From: Liquidambar formosana
Taxonomy: Eukaryota > Streptophyta > Magnoliopsida > Saxifragales > Altingiaceae
NCBI GenBank assembly: GCA_039720395.1
Contig: CM077833.1
Coordinates: forward strand, 29,720,271 to 29,784,270
Length of the DNA stretch: 64,000 bases
Direction of reading: 5' to 3'
Numbering within the stretch: the stretch's first letter is position 1; each line of letters starts with the position of its first letter. Under the pieces are notes generated by a model, which saw nothing but the letters and a program-made list of their open reading frames with translations, did no database searches and was not told the DNA's origin. Below, one piece after another: positions 31,511-43,176 of this stretch. The position numbers and the translations under genes were made by a program.

Positions 31511-32394
31511 ATTTTCAATTAATAGAATTTATCTTAAGGAAATTATGACATGAGAGTCAAATTATGGCCACAAAAAATAATAAACCTTGAATTTTTTAAG
31601 TGCATTAAAATTAATTTGTGGTTATGATTTGGCTATCATTGCTTTTCTTTATATTAGCATAGCCCTTTATCTTAACCCTTCATACTATCATTAGCAAATA
31701 TTTTTCTCTTCTTAGCTCTTTGCTGAGAAGTGATCTTTTAATTAATATATAATTTTTTTTTTGCTGATAAAAAAAAAAAAAAGAATATCAATTATTCTCT
31801 ATAAACTAGCTCGAACATGAGATCACTCACTCAACAAGTGAGGAGAATAGTAATGCTACTAGGCTATATATTATGCTATAGGCATATGTGAGTGAGATCG
31901 ATATACTAGCTTGAATACTATCGTTAAAAAAAAAAAACAATAAAAAAACCAAAAACAACACAAAACAAAAACAAAAACAAAGACTAAAAAAACAAAATTA
32001 AAAAACCATTACAAACCAAGTATCTAGTATTAGTATGATGAAAGTGGGATCCGGATAGGGGTGAGTTAGATGCCGTAACCTTCAATATTTATTACAATAA
32101 GCTGATTGTTCTAAAGGCTCAAAACCACGCAACTGCGCTTTATCTGCGCTTTATATCACTACAACTGACAATGGCAGCAAAATAGAACTATATGATTTTT
32201 ATGCCCTCAATTACAATGTGGTGATGTTTTACTTTCAGAAGCTAAACTAGTTATTTCCATAGGATGAATCTAATTTCTGCCATTAGCATCCTCTTTAAAT
32301 ACCCACTTTTTTTTTCTTCTTTTTTTTCATTGAGGATAAGAATTGAAAACCATCCCCAACCCAGACCCATTCTAGATGCCATACCTATGGACAA

Positions 32395-32601
32395 AGATTT
32401 GGATTTGGTGTAGTTACTACATAGTAAATGTAGGATCGATGACATGTGGCAAAGAAAATAAATGGAGGGTTGAAATTTGAAAGTTGCATTTGATGCCCAA
32501 CGCTTAACAGTCCTTTATTTTTCTTTCTTACTCGCGTGCCATCGATCCAAAATTTACTATACCATCCTGTAAAAGTAGCCAACTGCACAAAATCCGAATC
32601 C
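32395..32601. mobile_element. Foldback MITE, family F3 (copy 2)
   Basis: The left AGATTTGGATTTGGTG is the inverse of the right CAAAATCCGAATCC, with inner GTAGGATCGATGACATGTGG and CCATCGATCC blocks shared with the copy at 25731-25953. Flanks TATGGACAA (32386-32394) and TATGTACAC (32602-32610) agree at 7 of 9 positions, as for an aged 9-bp target duplication. Confidence 0.65.
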
Positions 32602-33033
32602 TATGTACACCACCGTGCTACAATCACAAGGGTTTTAAATTTGGTACCTATTTCTACCACTATCCTTCTCCCTCCTCCATCCATATAACTGCGGCATTTT
32701 CTGTTTATTTTTATTTTTTTCTTTTTTGATAAAGGTATTCTCTATTTATTTTTAAAAGGTACAAAAACAAAACAAAAAACAAAATACGCGGGTGATATGG
32801 TACATTCCTTTATTATTATTATTTTTTGCTAGTACATGTGGGGCGAGATACCTGCAGCATGCATTAATTACGCGTGCAATGGGTGCTAAATAATTAGCCA
32901 TCTACATTTTTTTTTTCTATGGTCATTGGAAAAAGTTTCCTGATCACAAAATTTTTTAGGTCTGATAATTACCAAAAATAATAGTACGAATGCAACCATT
33001 ATGAGAAAACTAATTGACATGAAGATAGGGTTG

Positions 33034-33228
33034 TCAATATGTGAAAGAATACAGAATAGAGGTCTGCCTAACGTTGTCAAAATCGATGGTGAAGGTAACA
33101 ACTGTATTACAACATGCATTGCAGCGATATTTGGCACATCGAGCCATCATGTAGTTCAATTCGTGGGCCACCCTATTGGATCGTTCATGAATGCCCAAAA
33201 GTCTGCATATCACAACAGCGACCCGCAC
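33034..33228 (-). pseudogene. RNase H-like domain remnant (non-LTR retrotransposon type)
   Basis: The minus-strand frame of about 64 codons contains ERSNRVAHELNYMMARCAKY. This resembles the C-terminal part of the plant LINE-type RNase H domain, where a His in a NRVAHELA-like context precedes ARCAKS-like sequence. No N-terminal part with the catalytic Asp is found beside it. It abuts a three-copy tandem repeat at 33225. The call rests on one motif. Confidence 0.4.
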
Positions 33229-33500
33229 ATGGCCTTATCTAGTCGGGTGCAGCACGAAAAGAAAGATTTGAAGCGAACTTTTTTTCTTTTGGAGAGAATG
33301 AACGAATTTTTTCACACGACAAATTAACCTGGCACATGATTGTATCTAGTGAGATACAGCAAGAAATGAAAGATTTGAAGCAATTTTTGGAGAGAATGAA
33401 CGAATATTCCTCGATAAATTCACCCTGCACATGGTTGCGTCTAGTGGGACGCAGCAGGAATAGAAAGATTTGAAGCAATTTTGGAAAGAAATTATAGAAT
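33225..33500. repeat. Three-copy tandem repeat, about 95-107 bp period
   Basis: GCACATG-containing units start at 33225, 33332 and 33427. Each continues through TCTAGTGGGA-like sequence, GCAGCAxGAA, AAAGATTTGAAGC and (in the first two) GGAGAGAATGAACGAAT. The three copies are diverged by substitutions and small indels. Confidence 0.8.
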
Positions 33501-34376
33501 GATCGAGCTGATTTTCCATTGATGAAATTAATGTGACATCTATAGCTAGAGTTATCCTGTCGAGCCACAAGTACTACATGAATTGAAATTGAACTTCTAT
33601 GCACATATAGATTGGAAGAACTTTGAGAACTTCCCTTAATGAGAAAACCAACAGGAGGGCTAGGGGTCGAGATGAGAAACGTACATGTCCAAGGGGGATG
33701 GAAAGGAGGCCATGAAGGGAGTGATGCATTGTTTGGATAAGAATAATAGTGCTAACTGGCAAGCAATATTTAAAGACTAGTCATGTCAATGTGAAGCTCA
33801 ATTTGATCAACTTCTAAATCGACTTGACCAACCTCGCATAGACAAACAACTAAGATTTTCTAAGTGTGCGCGCGCGTGTCTGCGTGTTCTTTTTAACAAA
33901 TTATTGTGGAATTTGGTTGCTAGCCTATGAAAACATCCCCATCCCTAGTTACCTCTTGTGTTGGTCACATTTTTTTTTTTTTTTGGCCACTTTTGAAAGT
34001 AAAAAACATGAAGTAAATGGGCCTTAAAATTCTTCATTTCTTATTAATTGATTTATAACCCTAAAACCTAATATTATAAAATGAGAAAGAAACGGGAAAA
34101 TAAAGGAGAGGAAAATTGCAAATTTAGGAGCTTCCAGGCCACACAGCTAGCTCCCTTTAATTTCTTCATTTCTTATTAATTGATTTATAATTATAGGCCA
34201 TGCATGTTTGAGTCCTGAATAAAAATTGGATATATGATTTAATCCATTTGGTTTTACATGCATAACACATTCGAACTGAATGTCCAAGTTCAATGTTCTC
34301 AATGCAGGCCGCGACAAAAAGGGCAGCCATGATCGCAAATCATAGTAAAAATATCAAATCGCCATCATTTCGGAGA

Positions 34377-34452
34377 TTTGAAAGGCGATCCTATGTACGC
34401 TAGGAGACAATCAATTTGAAAGGCGATCCTACTACGCTAGGAGACAATCAAT
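34377..34452. repeat. 38-bp tandem duplication
   Basis: TTTGAAAGGCGATCCTA begins both copies (34377 and 34415). Both continue ACGCTAGGAGACAATCAA, with a small indel between them. Confidence 0.85.
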
Positions 34453-36221
34453 TTTCATGGGACATCGAAACGAGCATGACCTTTTGTTTTGAAGGCCATG
34501 TTGAACGTTTGGGACATGGGCGCAACTGACTAGGCCAAGACCTGCACAGATAAGTGTAAATCATGCATAGTGCTACGAATTGTTATTTGTTGTAATCTTC
34601 CTTGGCCGTACAAATTTGTTGCTTGTGTGCATTGTATATATGTAAACATGGAGAGTCCAAACGAACCCTAAAACAAATGAGATGGGTCACCTGAATTTGA
34701 ATGTGGGATGTTCCTCCATGCAAAATGGTAGGCCACAGGAACAAAATCCACCACAAAATCCTGGGTCATTATTAGGGCATAACAGTGCCAGACTGAGGAT
34801 GGTTATCGGTCGCCAACATCATGCATGATGGAGATATGATGGGTCCCCTCTGCATGATCCTCTAGCTAATATACTATTTTGTGCCGTGGAATCTCTAATT
34901 ATTCACTTACGTCTACCTCACTGTGTTGCTTGTCCATTCTGTTGTTCTTAAATGCTTTGGCAATTTGCAATGCCCAACATATATACCAACTAATCATCGC
35001 ATGCATAATTGGCCTTCGTTTTGGCGTTTTGCAGCTAATCATCCCTTTTATTACCACTGCTTCCCCATCCAAGAAACTTTGTCATTACAGTAATCCAGCA
35101 GCAGCTTTGCTGTATTCTAGTTATGCTGCACAAATCATGATGGTTTTCGATTTTTCGGTGAGATCATGTATGTGTTCCACATGAAAAAATTTAAGAAAGG
35201 GGTACACAATGTCACACTCTGTGTCATGCATGAGCTGTTGTCTTAACAAGTTAATTGATATACTAATTTTCAAAAGTGATTATTGCCCAACCGTTCAAAT
35301 CACTACTCAATTTGGTATATATTCCAAAGCTAATTTTGTTGATCAGCTTCATCCCCCACTTGCATGAGGTCCTTCATTTGGAAGCCTCCTATTTTGAATG
35401 AAAGGGACACTCACTAAATAAAAGGGAAAGTAGGCAAAAACAAAGCCTGCTTTAAAATGAGCAACATGGGATTTATTATTGAAAAGAAAAAATGAGATAA
35501 AAATTAAAATATAGAGTTTAAAAGGAGATATTTTATTGTAATGGATGCAATGTCTTGTTTATTAAATTGGAAAAACAAAGGTGGTTGTCTATATCAACTG
35601 TTCTTACGTACGAGCGCTCTCAATGCTACCTCAGATTTCTTATCCATAATGTCATTGTTTGAGACATTTATTTCTCCTTCGATAAAACGTACGCACATTC
35701 TCCGATCAGTTATTTACTTTTTTTTAAAAAAATTTTTAATAGCAATTATTTACGTCTAATGTATGTGTTATAACAATTTTAGTAATATTCCATTATAATT
35801 TATGTTGGCGTAGGCCTATTGGCATCCTAGCTCTTCTTGGCAACCCGACAAGGCATGCAACGAATTTATATATTGCGTAAACAAAAAGAAAACTATTGAA
35901 GTGAATTATTTTCTTAATTTAAATCATGACATCTTTATGTTGATTTGATCAAGATTATGCTTGATACGATTTAAAATGAAAAAGAATGATTCCAAAAGAT
36001 GTGCCTCCAATTTTGGATAATTTTTGTGGTATACACAACGTCTATGGGGTGCCTATAAATGGATACCAATTGTCTCTTTTTTGTCTATTCTATTTAGGTT
36101 TTTCCTAACATATAATTGATGAATAAAAAGCTAAAAACAATATGTTCACGTAACTTCTTTTTGGTAGGTCAATTTAGAGTTTGGGGATATCCTTAATTTC
36201 AAAGGATTTATTACCATCTAA

Positions 36222-36396
36222 GGGAGTTAGTCCAGTTGTTAAGAGGAGAACCTTTTTATTCTATCAATTTGGGTTTAATTCTTCTACGGATCACTTCGAA
36301 AATTAATTCCTGAATGCACCACCCCAATGTAGGGGAGTATGCCCTTAAGATTGTCCGGAAATAGATTTAGTCAAAGTGTGCACAAACCCGGACACC
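36222..36396 (+). mobile_element. tRNA-derived SINE-like element (Au type)
   Basis: It begins GGGAGTTAGTCCAGTTGTTA (A-box-like) and has a diverged B box GGGTTTAATTC 40-50 bases on. It ends AAAGTGTGCACAAACCCGGA followed by CACC. That GTGCGCAAnCnGGCCCGGACACC-style tail is typical of plant Au-like SINEs. There is no long poly-A, as expected for that family. Identified by recalled motifs only. Confidence 0.5.
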
Positions 36397-37140
36397 TTGA
36401 CCTTTATTGCCTCACCCACCACAGACCTAGCTTGCTTTTAGCAGGCCGGATACTTTCCAAGGGCTAAACTGCCTTTTCACTCTCCCTTCTTCATTTTTTT
36501 TTTTTTCTTTTTTTCTTTTTTTTTTTCGGAGGAGATAGAGATAGGTAGAGATAAAGGAGGGGGTCTAGAACCCAAAACATAATTTTTATTTTTCTAATTT
36601 TTATTTTCTGTGGTTGGGAGAAAGGCAGATCCATTTATATATATGCTTAAATCGCCATAAAATGGTAGAAATAATGTTTTAATATACTTAAAATGTTGAA
36701 ACATTAAAATTTATAAAAAATAATATTAAAATATTAATATTAGCTATTTCTCTTGAAGCACCTATTTTTAAAGGAGGTAGCAAAATGCTACCTAAGCTAA
36801 CAACGTACAACTTGCTACCTCAAATTTGTTTGCTAACCCTTTAAGTAGGGTTGTAAAAGGAACCAAGCTACTCGAACTTAACTCGAGATTGGTTCGATAT
36901 AAAATTTGTTCGAACTCATTTGTGAGATAAATGAGTTGAATTTGAATATAATTTTAAAACTTATTTAAAGTATTACTTGGACTCGGTTCGATAAAAAACT
37001 TGTTTGAGTTTGTTTATAAACTAAATGAGCTAAGCTCAAGTTTTACTTCTAAGCTCAGTTAATTTAACGAGCCGAACTTGAGATACCTACCACTTGGCTG
37101 GATTCGGCTCGCTTATATACCCTTACCTTTATGAGATGCC

Positions 37141-37382
37141 CTTAGACTTGTTAGCAAGTTGCAACTAGGACCACCCTTGGCCTAGTAATATCTCTACTCT
37201 CTCATTACGTGAGGTTTTATATTTTAACTTTTGAGTCTTCAAACCATTGGTAGGAGATTCTCTTAGACTTGTTGGCAAGTTGCAACCAGGCCCACCCTTG
37301 GCTTAATAATATCTCTCCTCTCTTATGAGGTGGAGGTTTCATATTTTGACTTTTGAGTCTTCAAATCATCAGTGCATCTGAT
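37141..37382. repeat. 121-bp tandem duplication
   Basis: Two adjacent copies begin CTTAGACTTGTTAGCAAGTT (37141) and CTTAGACTTGTTGGCAAGTT (37262). Both continue through GCAACYAGGMCCACCCTTGG and CTTTTGAGTCTTCAAA. About 85-90% identical by eye. Confidence 0.85.
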
Positions 37383-37857
37383 AGAAGGGTTTGAAGACAA
37401 AGGAAAGATTATCCAGATTGTAGCCTCCCCACCACCCCAAAAAAAATAATAATAATAAAAAAATAAAAAAAATAAATAAATAAAGAGAGAGAGAGAGAGA
37501 GAGACAAAATGAAGAAAGAAAGGAGAGAAAAACCTCAAGCAGCTTGTGTCATTCTAGAGGCCTACCCAAGCCTAACTCCACGGCATGAGGAGCTCGACCC
37601 AAACGTGGGTTGGGTTGAGTTCTTGGGTTAACCTGGAATGGAAATAATTTTTTTCTTAAAATATTATAATTGTTTAATCTTCATATGTTCCGTATGATTA
37701 TTTAATTTTCATCTGGACAACCAAATGAACCCTTAAAAACTTATCATATCTCAATGGGCTTTGGTGGTAATTGGCCCAATACTGAGCAAGATCAAGCTTG
37801 AGCGTGCTACCATCATTGGCCTGTTACAAGCATGGGCCAACGATCAAATAAATATAA

Positions 37858-38254
37858 GGGAACGGCTATTGCAACCCCACATTTTTATCACCCCACCCCT
37901 CATCCTTTAGGTTTTTAAGGATTTATGCAAAATATGAGAGGTTTTTATGAAAAACCGGCCATGGGGTCGACTAGAAAACATCATTTTGAACAACTTTGTA
38001 GAAAAATGTTTTTCCTAAATCTATCGTTTAAATATACTTTTTAGCCATTTACAACCTTTATTTCATTTTTTGCAAAAAGTCTACCTAAACGATAGATTTT
38101 GGAAAAACTTTCTTCTACAGAGTTGTTCAAAATGATGTTTTCTAGTGGACCAAGTAACCGGTTTTTGTAAAAACCTTTTATATTTTTCATGAAATCTTAA
38201 AAACTAAAAGAAAAGGAGTGGGGTGATAAAAATGGGGTTGCAATAGCCGTTCCC
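37858..38254. mobile_element. Palindromic MULE-MITE, family F1 (copy 2)
   Basis: The 397-bp element starts GGGAACGGCTATTGCAACCC and ends with its inverse. The two arms of about 190 bp pair almost end to end around a centre near 38065. A perfect 9-bp direct duplication TAAATATAA flanks it (37849-37857 and 38255-38263). There is no open frame. This is the cleanest copy of the family, and the 9-bp duplication is the signature of Mutator-like transposition. Confidence 0.9.
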
Positions 38255-38538
38255 TAAATATAAGGGCCGTGGCAACCTATTGAAGCTCTGTTATTGTTCA
38301 GGGCCAATCAGGAAAGACCAGATAACGGAGCTGAGGCTACTGTTGGACCCAGCCAACGTTGAATTCGGTTTATTTCGTTCAAAAGATAGTGGTAGTAGTA
38401 TCCTTACAATTGGGTTGTCTATGGGCCCAAAATTTCAACTCTAGCCCACACGATTTACAATGGGCTCAGGTGTGCCTACAATGTGACACTACGTAGAATG
38501 CACTAACATCTCACGTAAATCCAAACCAATTGACCATT

Positions 38539-38946
38539 GGGGGCCTCTATTAGCACCCAAAGACTTGCTTTTCATCCCCTACTTATTTTACACTTTTAAG
38601 GTTTTATGAAAAATATAGAAAGTTTTCATAAAAACTAATTGTATATTCAATTAGAAAACATCATTTTGAACAATTTTTTAGAAGAAAGTTTTTCCAAAAT
38701 CTATCATTTAGGTATAATTTTTTTTTGCCATTTATATTTTATTGTCTTCGCTTCGTAAATGATTAAAGAATCCACTTAAACGTAGATTTTGGAAAAACTT
38801 TCTTCCAAAAAGTTGTTCAAAATGATGATTTCTAATAGACAGCGCAATCAGTTTTTATGAAAACCTTATATATTTTTCATAAAATCTTAAAGTGTAAAAT
38901 AAGTGGGGGATGAAAAACAAGTTTTTAGGTGCCAATAAAGACCTCC
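38539..38946. mobile_element. Palindromic MULE-MITE, family F2
   Basis: The 408-bp foldback has ends GGGGGCCTCTATTAGCACC (left) and GGAGGTCTTTATTGGCACC (right, reverse-complemented). A perfect 9-bp duplication TTGACCATT flanks it (38530-38538 and 38947-38955). The inner arms share AAAACATCATTTTGAACAA and AGATTTTGGAAAAACTTTCT with family F1, but the outer 60 bp are different. Confidence 0.88.
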
Positions 38947-39043
38947 TTGACCATTATTACCATTCGAACGTATTCACTTTAGTAAACCCGCCCATGGCCC
39001 GTTTTCGAGTTTTTGTTGGTTTTCATACCCATGATTATATATA

Positions 39044-39443
39044 GGTAATGGCTATTGCAACCCCTCATTTTTATCACCCCACCCCCCATCCTTTAGGTTT
39101 TTAAGGTTTTATGCAAAATATAAAAGGTTTTTATGAAAACCGGCCATGATGTTCACTAGAAAACATCATTTTGAACAACTTTGTAGAAGAAAGTTTTTCC
39201 TAAATCTATCATTTAAATATACTTTTTAGCCATTTATAGCCTTTATTTCATTTTTTGCCAAAAAGTCTACCTAAACGATAGATTTTGGAAAAAACTTTCT
39301 TCTGCAAAGTTATTCAAAATGATGTTTTCTAGTAGACCAAGTGCTTGGTTTTTGCAAAAACGTTTTATATTTTTCATAAAATCTTAAAAACTAAAAAGAA
39401 AGGGGTGGGATTATAAGAATGGGGGGTTGCAATAGCCGTTCCC
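39044..39443. mobile_element. Palindromic MULE-MITE, family F1 (copy 3)
   Basis: The 400-bp element starts GGTAATGGCTATTGCAACCC and ends GGGTTGCAATAGCCGTTCCC. It is closely similar to 37858-38254. Flanks TTATATATA (39035-39043) and TTATATACA (39444-39452) form a 9-bp target duplication with one mismatch. Confidence 0.88.
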
Positions 39444-40026
39444 TTATATACAACACCGAAAGCAGCCCAACAATGGCCCAAGCGAAGCCCAAAATACACC
39501 CATGATGACAGATTTGAGTTTTCATCCAACATATAATTCATAATTCGGGAGTTATTCAAGAAAATATTGAGAATAACTCGAAATAGGATTACGAACATTT
39601 TATGAGCAAGAATTAATGTAATTTAACTTATTGAAAAAGATTCGTTTTCATTCCGCAATTTTTGGGAATACATAATTTGGCAAATACCTCGGAAAGTATT
39701 AGTAATACGTAGGATATTTAAGGAACAATTTGAGAAAACCCTATTAATTAGGGAACTTCGTCACACCATAGATCACGGTTGTCCATTACACAGGCCCTGA
39801 AAATGCTTTTCAACATGCTGCCTCACAAATTGATTATTGGAAATATTTCTCACAACGACGACAACTAGACAGTGATGGTATTTAAAGACAAACCAAAATA
39901 CATTGGAAATCCATTATTTTTTCAACAACTAGACAAAGCAGATGAATTAGAGTCCATATGTGGTATAATATGAGTTTATGGTCCATAAATGCTCATACGT
40001 CGCCCTACATTGCATTGAGCTGCCAA

Positions 40027-43000
40027 TCAACTGAACATTTTGAAGAGAGATGACTTCACAGGTGTTGGATTTCCTAACCAATGTTGCATATGGACTCCAA
40101 TGGCATCCAGGTACAAGCTGCTCCTCCCATGGAAACCAACCACCTTGCCTTCTGTTGTAGTTGAAGTGAAAAAAGTTCCGATTTCCTCACCAAATGGACC
40201 ATACTTCCCTCGACTGGAATAAAACGTTAGAGACTTTATAACTTTTGATCCCTCGTCTCTATTGATGGAGCCATAATAACCACATATACAAACGAGAGTT
40301 TCATATGGGTAATCCAATTTTATCTGTGAAAAAAATACAACATGAAATATATAAAGGCAAAACTAATTTATGAAATTTTTTTTTTCCTAACTAGAAAAGT
40401 AATGAAAACGTTTATTACTCGAGTTGTGGTACTTCCGCCATCACCTCCATGTTTTACAGACCAAACAGATTGTCCATTTCGATCATACTCTATCTGGATT
40501 GAGCAAATTGCTTCGGCTCTTCTCAAATAGATCTGCTTTATTCCAGAAAACACTCCATCATCCCACGGTCTCCCTCCATCACCACCCCATGGACCTGGTC
40601 CACATGGAGCTGGTTCTTTGACCACCCCACACGCAACCTGAGAAAATCAACAAACTTTAATAAACCAGTATATTTACTTTTTTTTTTTTAAAGAATAAAA
40701 GTGATTTGCACATCATTCATGAAATTTGAGAAAGCTAATATTCGAGAAGACTGGCTTTCTCTAATCATATACTCATGTAATGAAATTAAATCATCCTGAA
40801 CTACCTCTTCTATTGGTCCTCGCTTTGCTAGTACTAATTTATTAGACCACTGTGGATTATCTTCTTCAGCAAAGGCCGCTTCGCTTTGGCTTAATGAGTT
40901 GGAAAGAGAACGTATTGGTGGTGTTATTTTCCCTTCTATCACATGAACGCCGATAGCATCAATAAACAATCCTTTCCTCCCATGGATTCCAACAATCTTC
41001 CCTTCTTTCATTTTGGTGGAAAACGAGGTTCCTTGTTCCTCTCCAAATGGCCCATACTTCCCTTTCGTGGTGAAGAAAGTGAGTGACTTAATAACAGTTG
41101 GCCCCATGAGCATTAAAGGTCCAAAGGTGCCTGTTATATGTGTCAAGATTTCGAACGGATAATCAAAGACTATCTGTGAAAAAAGCACAGTAGAAATGCA
41201 AAGAATTATAATACCCTCAAGTTTAAATTTAAACTTAAAAAAAAATAAATAAATAAATAAAATAAAAAATAACACTAGCGTAAATGAAGACTTGTTTCAC
41301 AAGAGGTTGATTCACCTTGTCATGCTTAAATCCCCCACTCCCACCATGTTTGTTTCCCCATATAGCTTGCCCATCTTGTTCATACAAAACTTTTATTGAT
41401 ACAATTCCAACATTACGCGATAAATTAATTTGCCTAACACCTGTGTAGATTCCATCCTGGAATGCAGTCCCACCATTACCCCCCCAGGGTCCATATGTTA
41501 CCAAGCCATCGACTTTTGAGGGCACTCTCTCAGTAGCGAGCATCTGAAATTAAGATTCACTAATATTGATCTTGTGCAAGAAACAAAAACAGGAAGATTA
41601 ATAATAACACCCTTCAAACAAACTACTAGAGATCTCTCACCTTGCCTTTGGGTTCTGCATCACTAAACTCTTGAGAATTAGAAGTTTTCCTCGAGAGAGT
41701 GCTCGACAAAGTGTTGCTGTAATCTTCCTTCTGTCTCACGGCAAGAACTATATCATAGCTCTTGCCTACACTGCCTTGCACTATTGAGTAGCCAATTTTC
41801 TCAGTCCCATTAGTGACATAACTTTGCGAATGAACCAGAGGTCTGGATGGATTTGTGTCATTAAGGGGCTTCAAATAAGCTCCAATTGCATCAAGATACC
41901 AACTGCACTTGCCATGGAATCCAACAATCTTACCTCCAGACATTGGGAATGAGAAATATGTTCCTTCTTCAATACCAAATGGTCCATATGTTTTCCTGTT
42001 GCTTTCGAAAGTAAGTGATCGAATAAAGACCCGCCCCCATTCATTCAAGCCACCATAGTATCCATGAATTGAAGTTAAAAACTCATCTGGGTAATCAAGA
42101 TTGACCTGCAAGATGTAGATCATGAAAATAATTAATAGATTTTAGAAATCTAGTGGTAATTTGGTAGCAACTTAATGAAAATTATTTTCAACCAACTTTA
42201 TGACAGCTCCCACACCCAATTTTTACAGACATATCTAGATCAGGTTCCAGTTTAATGATCTGAAACAATATTACACTTTATCACTCTGTCTAATTGCCTA
42301 GAAGACGCAGGAAGAGAATTGAAAAGTTGGTTGTCTTCTAGGTAATGAAACAGATCATTGACCAGTCATTAAAGGGCATTTTTTTTAGAAGTTTGATCCA
42401 TACGTACTATAGATTACAACCTGAATAAGTGCATTATGGGTGACCAATAATGGAAAAAGGGGGAAAAATGTCAGACAATCTCTAACTTCAGTGATAACAA
42501 CAAATCCACCAACACTAGGTCACGGAAATGAGTGTTAATTATATTGCTTTGAAGTGACAATTAAAGATGCACAATAATTATTAATTTCCCCGGGTTTAAC
42601 ATGAATATTGGTAAGTAAAAGACTAAAATACTTCTGTTATTTCGGGGAAGTCGGCTCACTGATTACCTTGATCAGCTGTATTCAAGAGATAACTTCCATG
42701 AGAACTAGAAAAGTAAATAAAGAATTAAACAAATGCAAGATGAACCATTGGCGAACCCAACTACTGGAACAAGTGGCGGTTCCCACGACAAGAAGGAACT
42801 ATCTTTAACCCTTTCCCACTCAGACCAAGTTATTTGAGTCAGCAACTCAGACAGAGTTACATACTAACCTTGCTAGTTTTACTGCCTCCATTTCCACCAT
42901 GCCTCTCTGACCATACTGAGCTCCCTTTCTTATCATATTCAATCTGAATAGAATCAATGCCTGCTCCGTGAACTATCACCAACTGCCTAACTGTTGAGTA

Positions 43001-43176
43001 CACTCCATCATCCCAACGAATTCCATTTTGACCTCCCCAAGGCCCAACCGATATGGGGGTTTTCTCATCATTCTTGAAACTCTGCAAAACCATCATTCAA
43101 CTCAATCAGTCAAATAGTGAAATTTGCATAAGCCGTAATAAAACCAAATGCTAAACTATTAAGTACTTGTTACCAT
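40027..43176 (-). CDS. JAL3: Three-domain jacalin-related lectin (JAL3 type), copy A
   Basis: Seven exons, all joined in phase 0: 43174-43176 (ATG only), 42869-43081, 41641-42105, 41316-41543, 40805-41173, 40419-40637 and 40027-40323. Total 597 residues. Three jacalin (mannose-binding lectin) domains, each split over two exons, start at GPWGGQNGIRWDDGVYS, GPWGGNGGTAFQDGIYTG and GPWGGDGGRPWDDGVFSG. A linker of about 75 residues separates domains 1 and 2. The sugar-loop GxxxD motif is intact only in domain 2 (GLFID); domains 1 and 3 have SWYLD and SLYLD. There is no signal peptide, as for cytosolic/nuclear jacalins. The end MQHWLGNPTPVKSSLFKMFS matches my memory of Arabidopsis JAL3 (AT1G19715). 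ATG ATG lies in frame just before the exon 2 acceptor, so a start without exon 1 is possible. A TATATATA at 43326-43332 is a weak promoter candidate. Confidence 0.94.

Larger units (their letters stand above)
23798..40026. other. Gene-poor 16-kb spacer rich in small mobile elements
   Basis: I see no protein gene in this span. It holds CKX upstream DNA to about 24.7 kb, then small TIR elements (25731, 27267, 30781, 31357, 32395, 37858, 38539 and 39044), a SINE-like unit (36222), an RNase H remnant (33034-33228) and several short tandem duplications. A stretch at 36845-37130 is rich in CGAACTTGAG/CTCGAACT dyads and looks like another decayed repeat. The longest open frames, such as 34879-35184 on the plus strand, lack family features. 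Confidence 0.55.

Noticed and set aside
34879..35184. Plus-strand 101-codon frame as a small membrane protein
   Set aside because: Hydrophobic but with no recognisable family, no splice context and intergenic composition.
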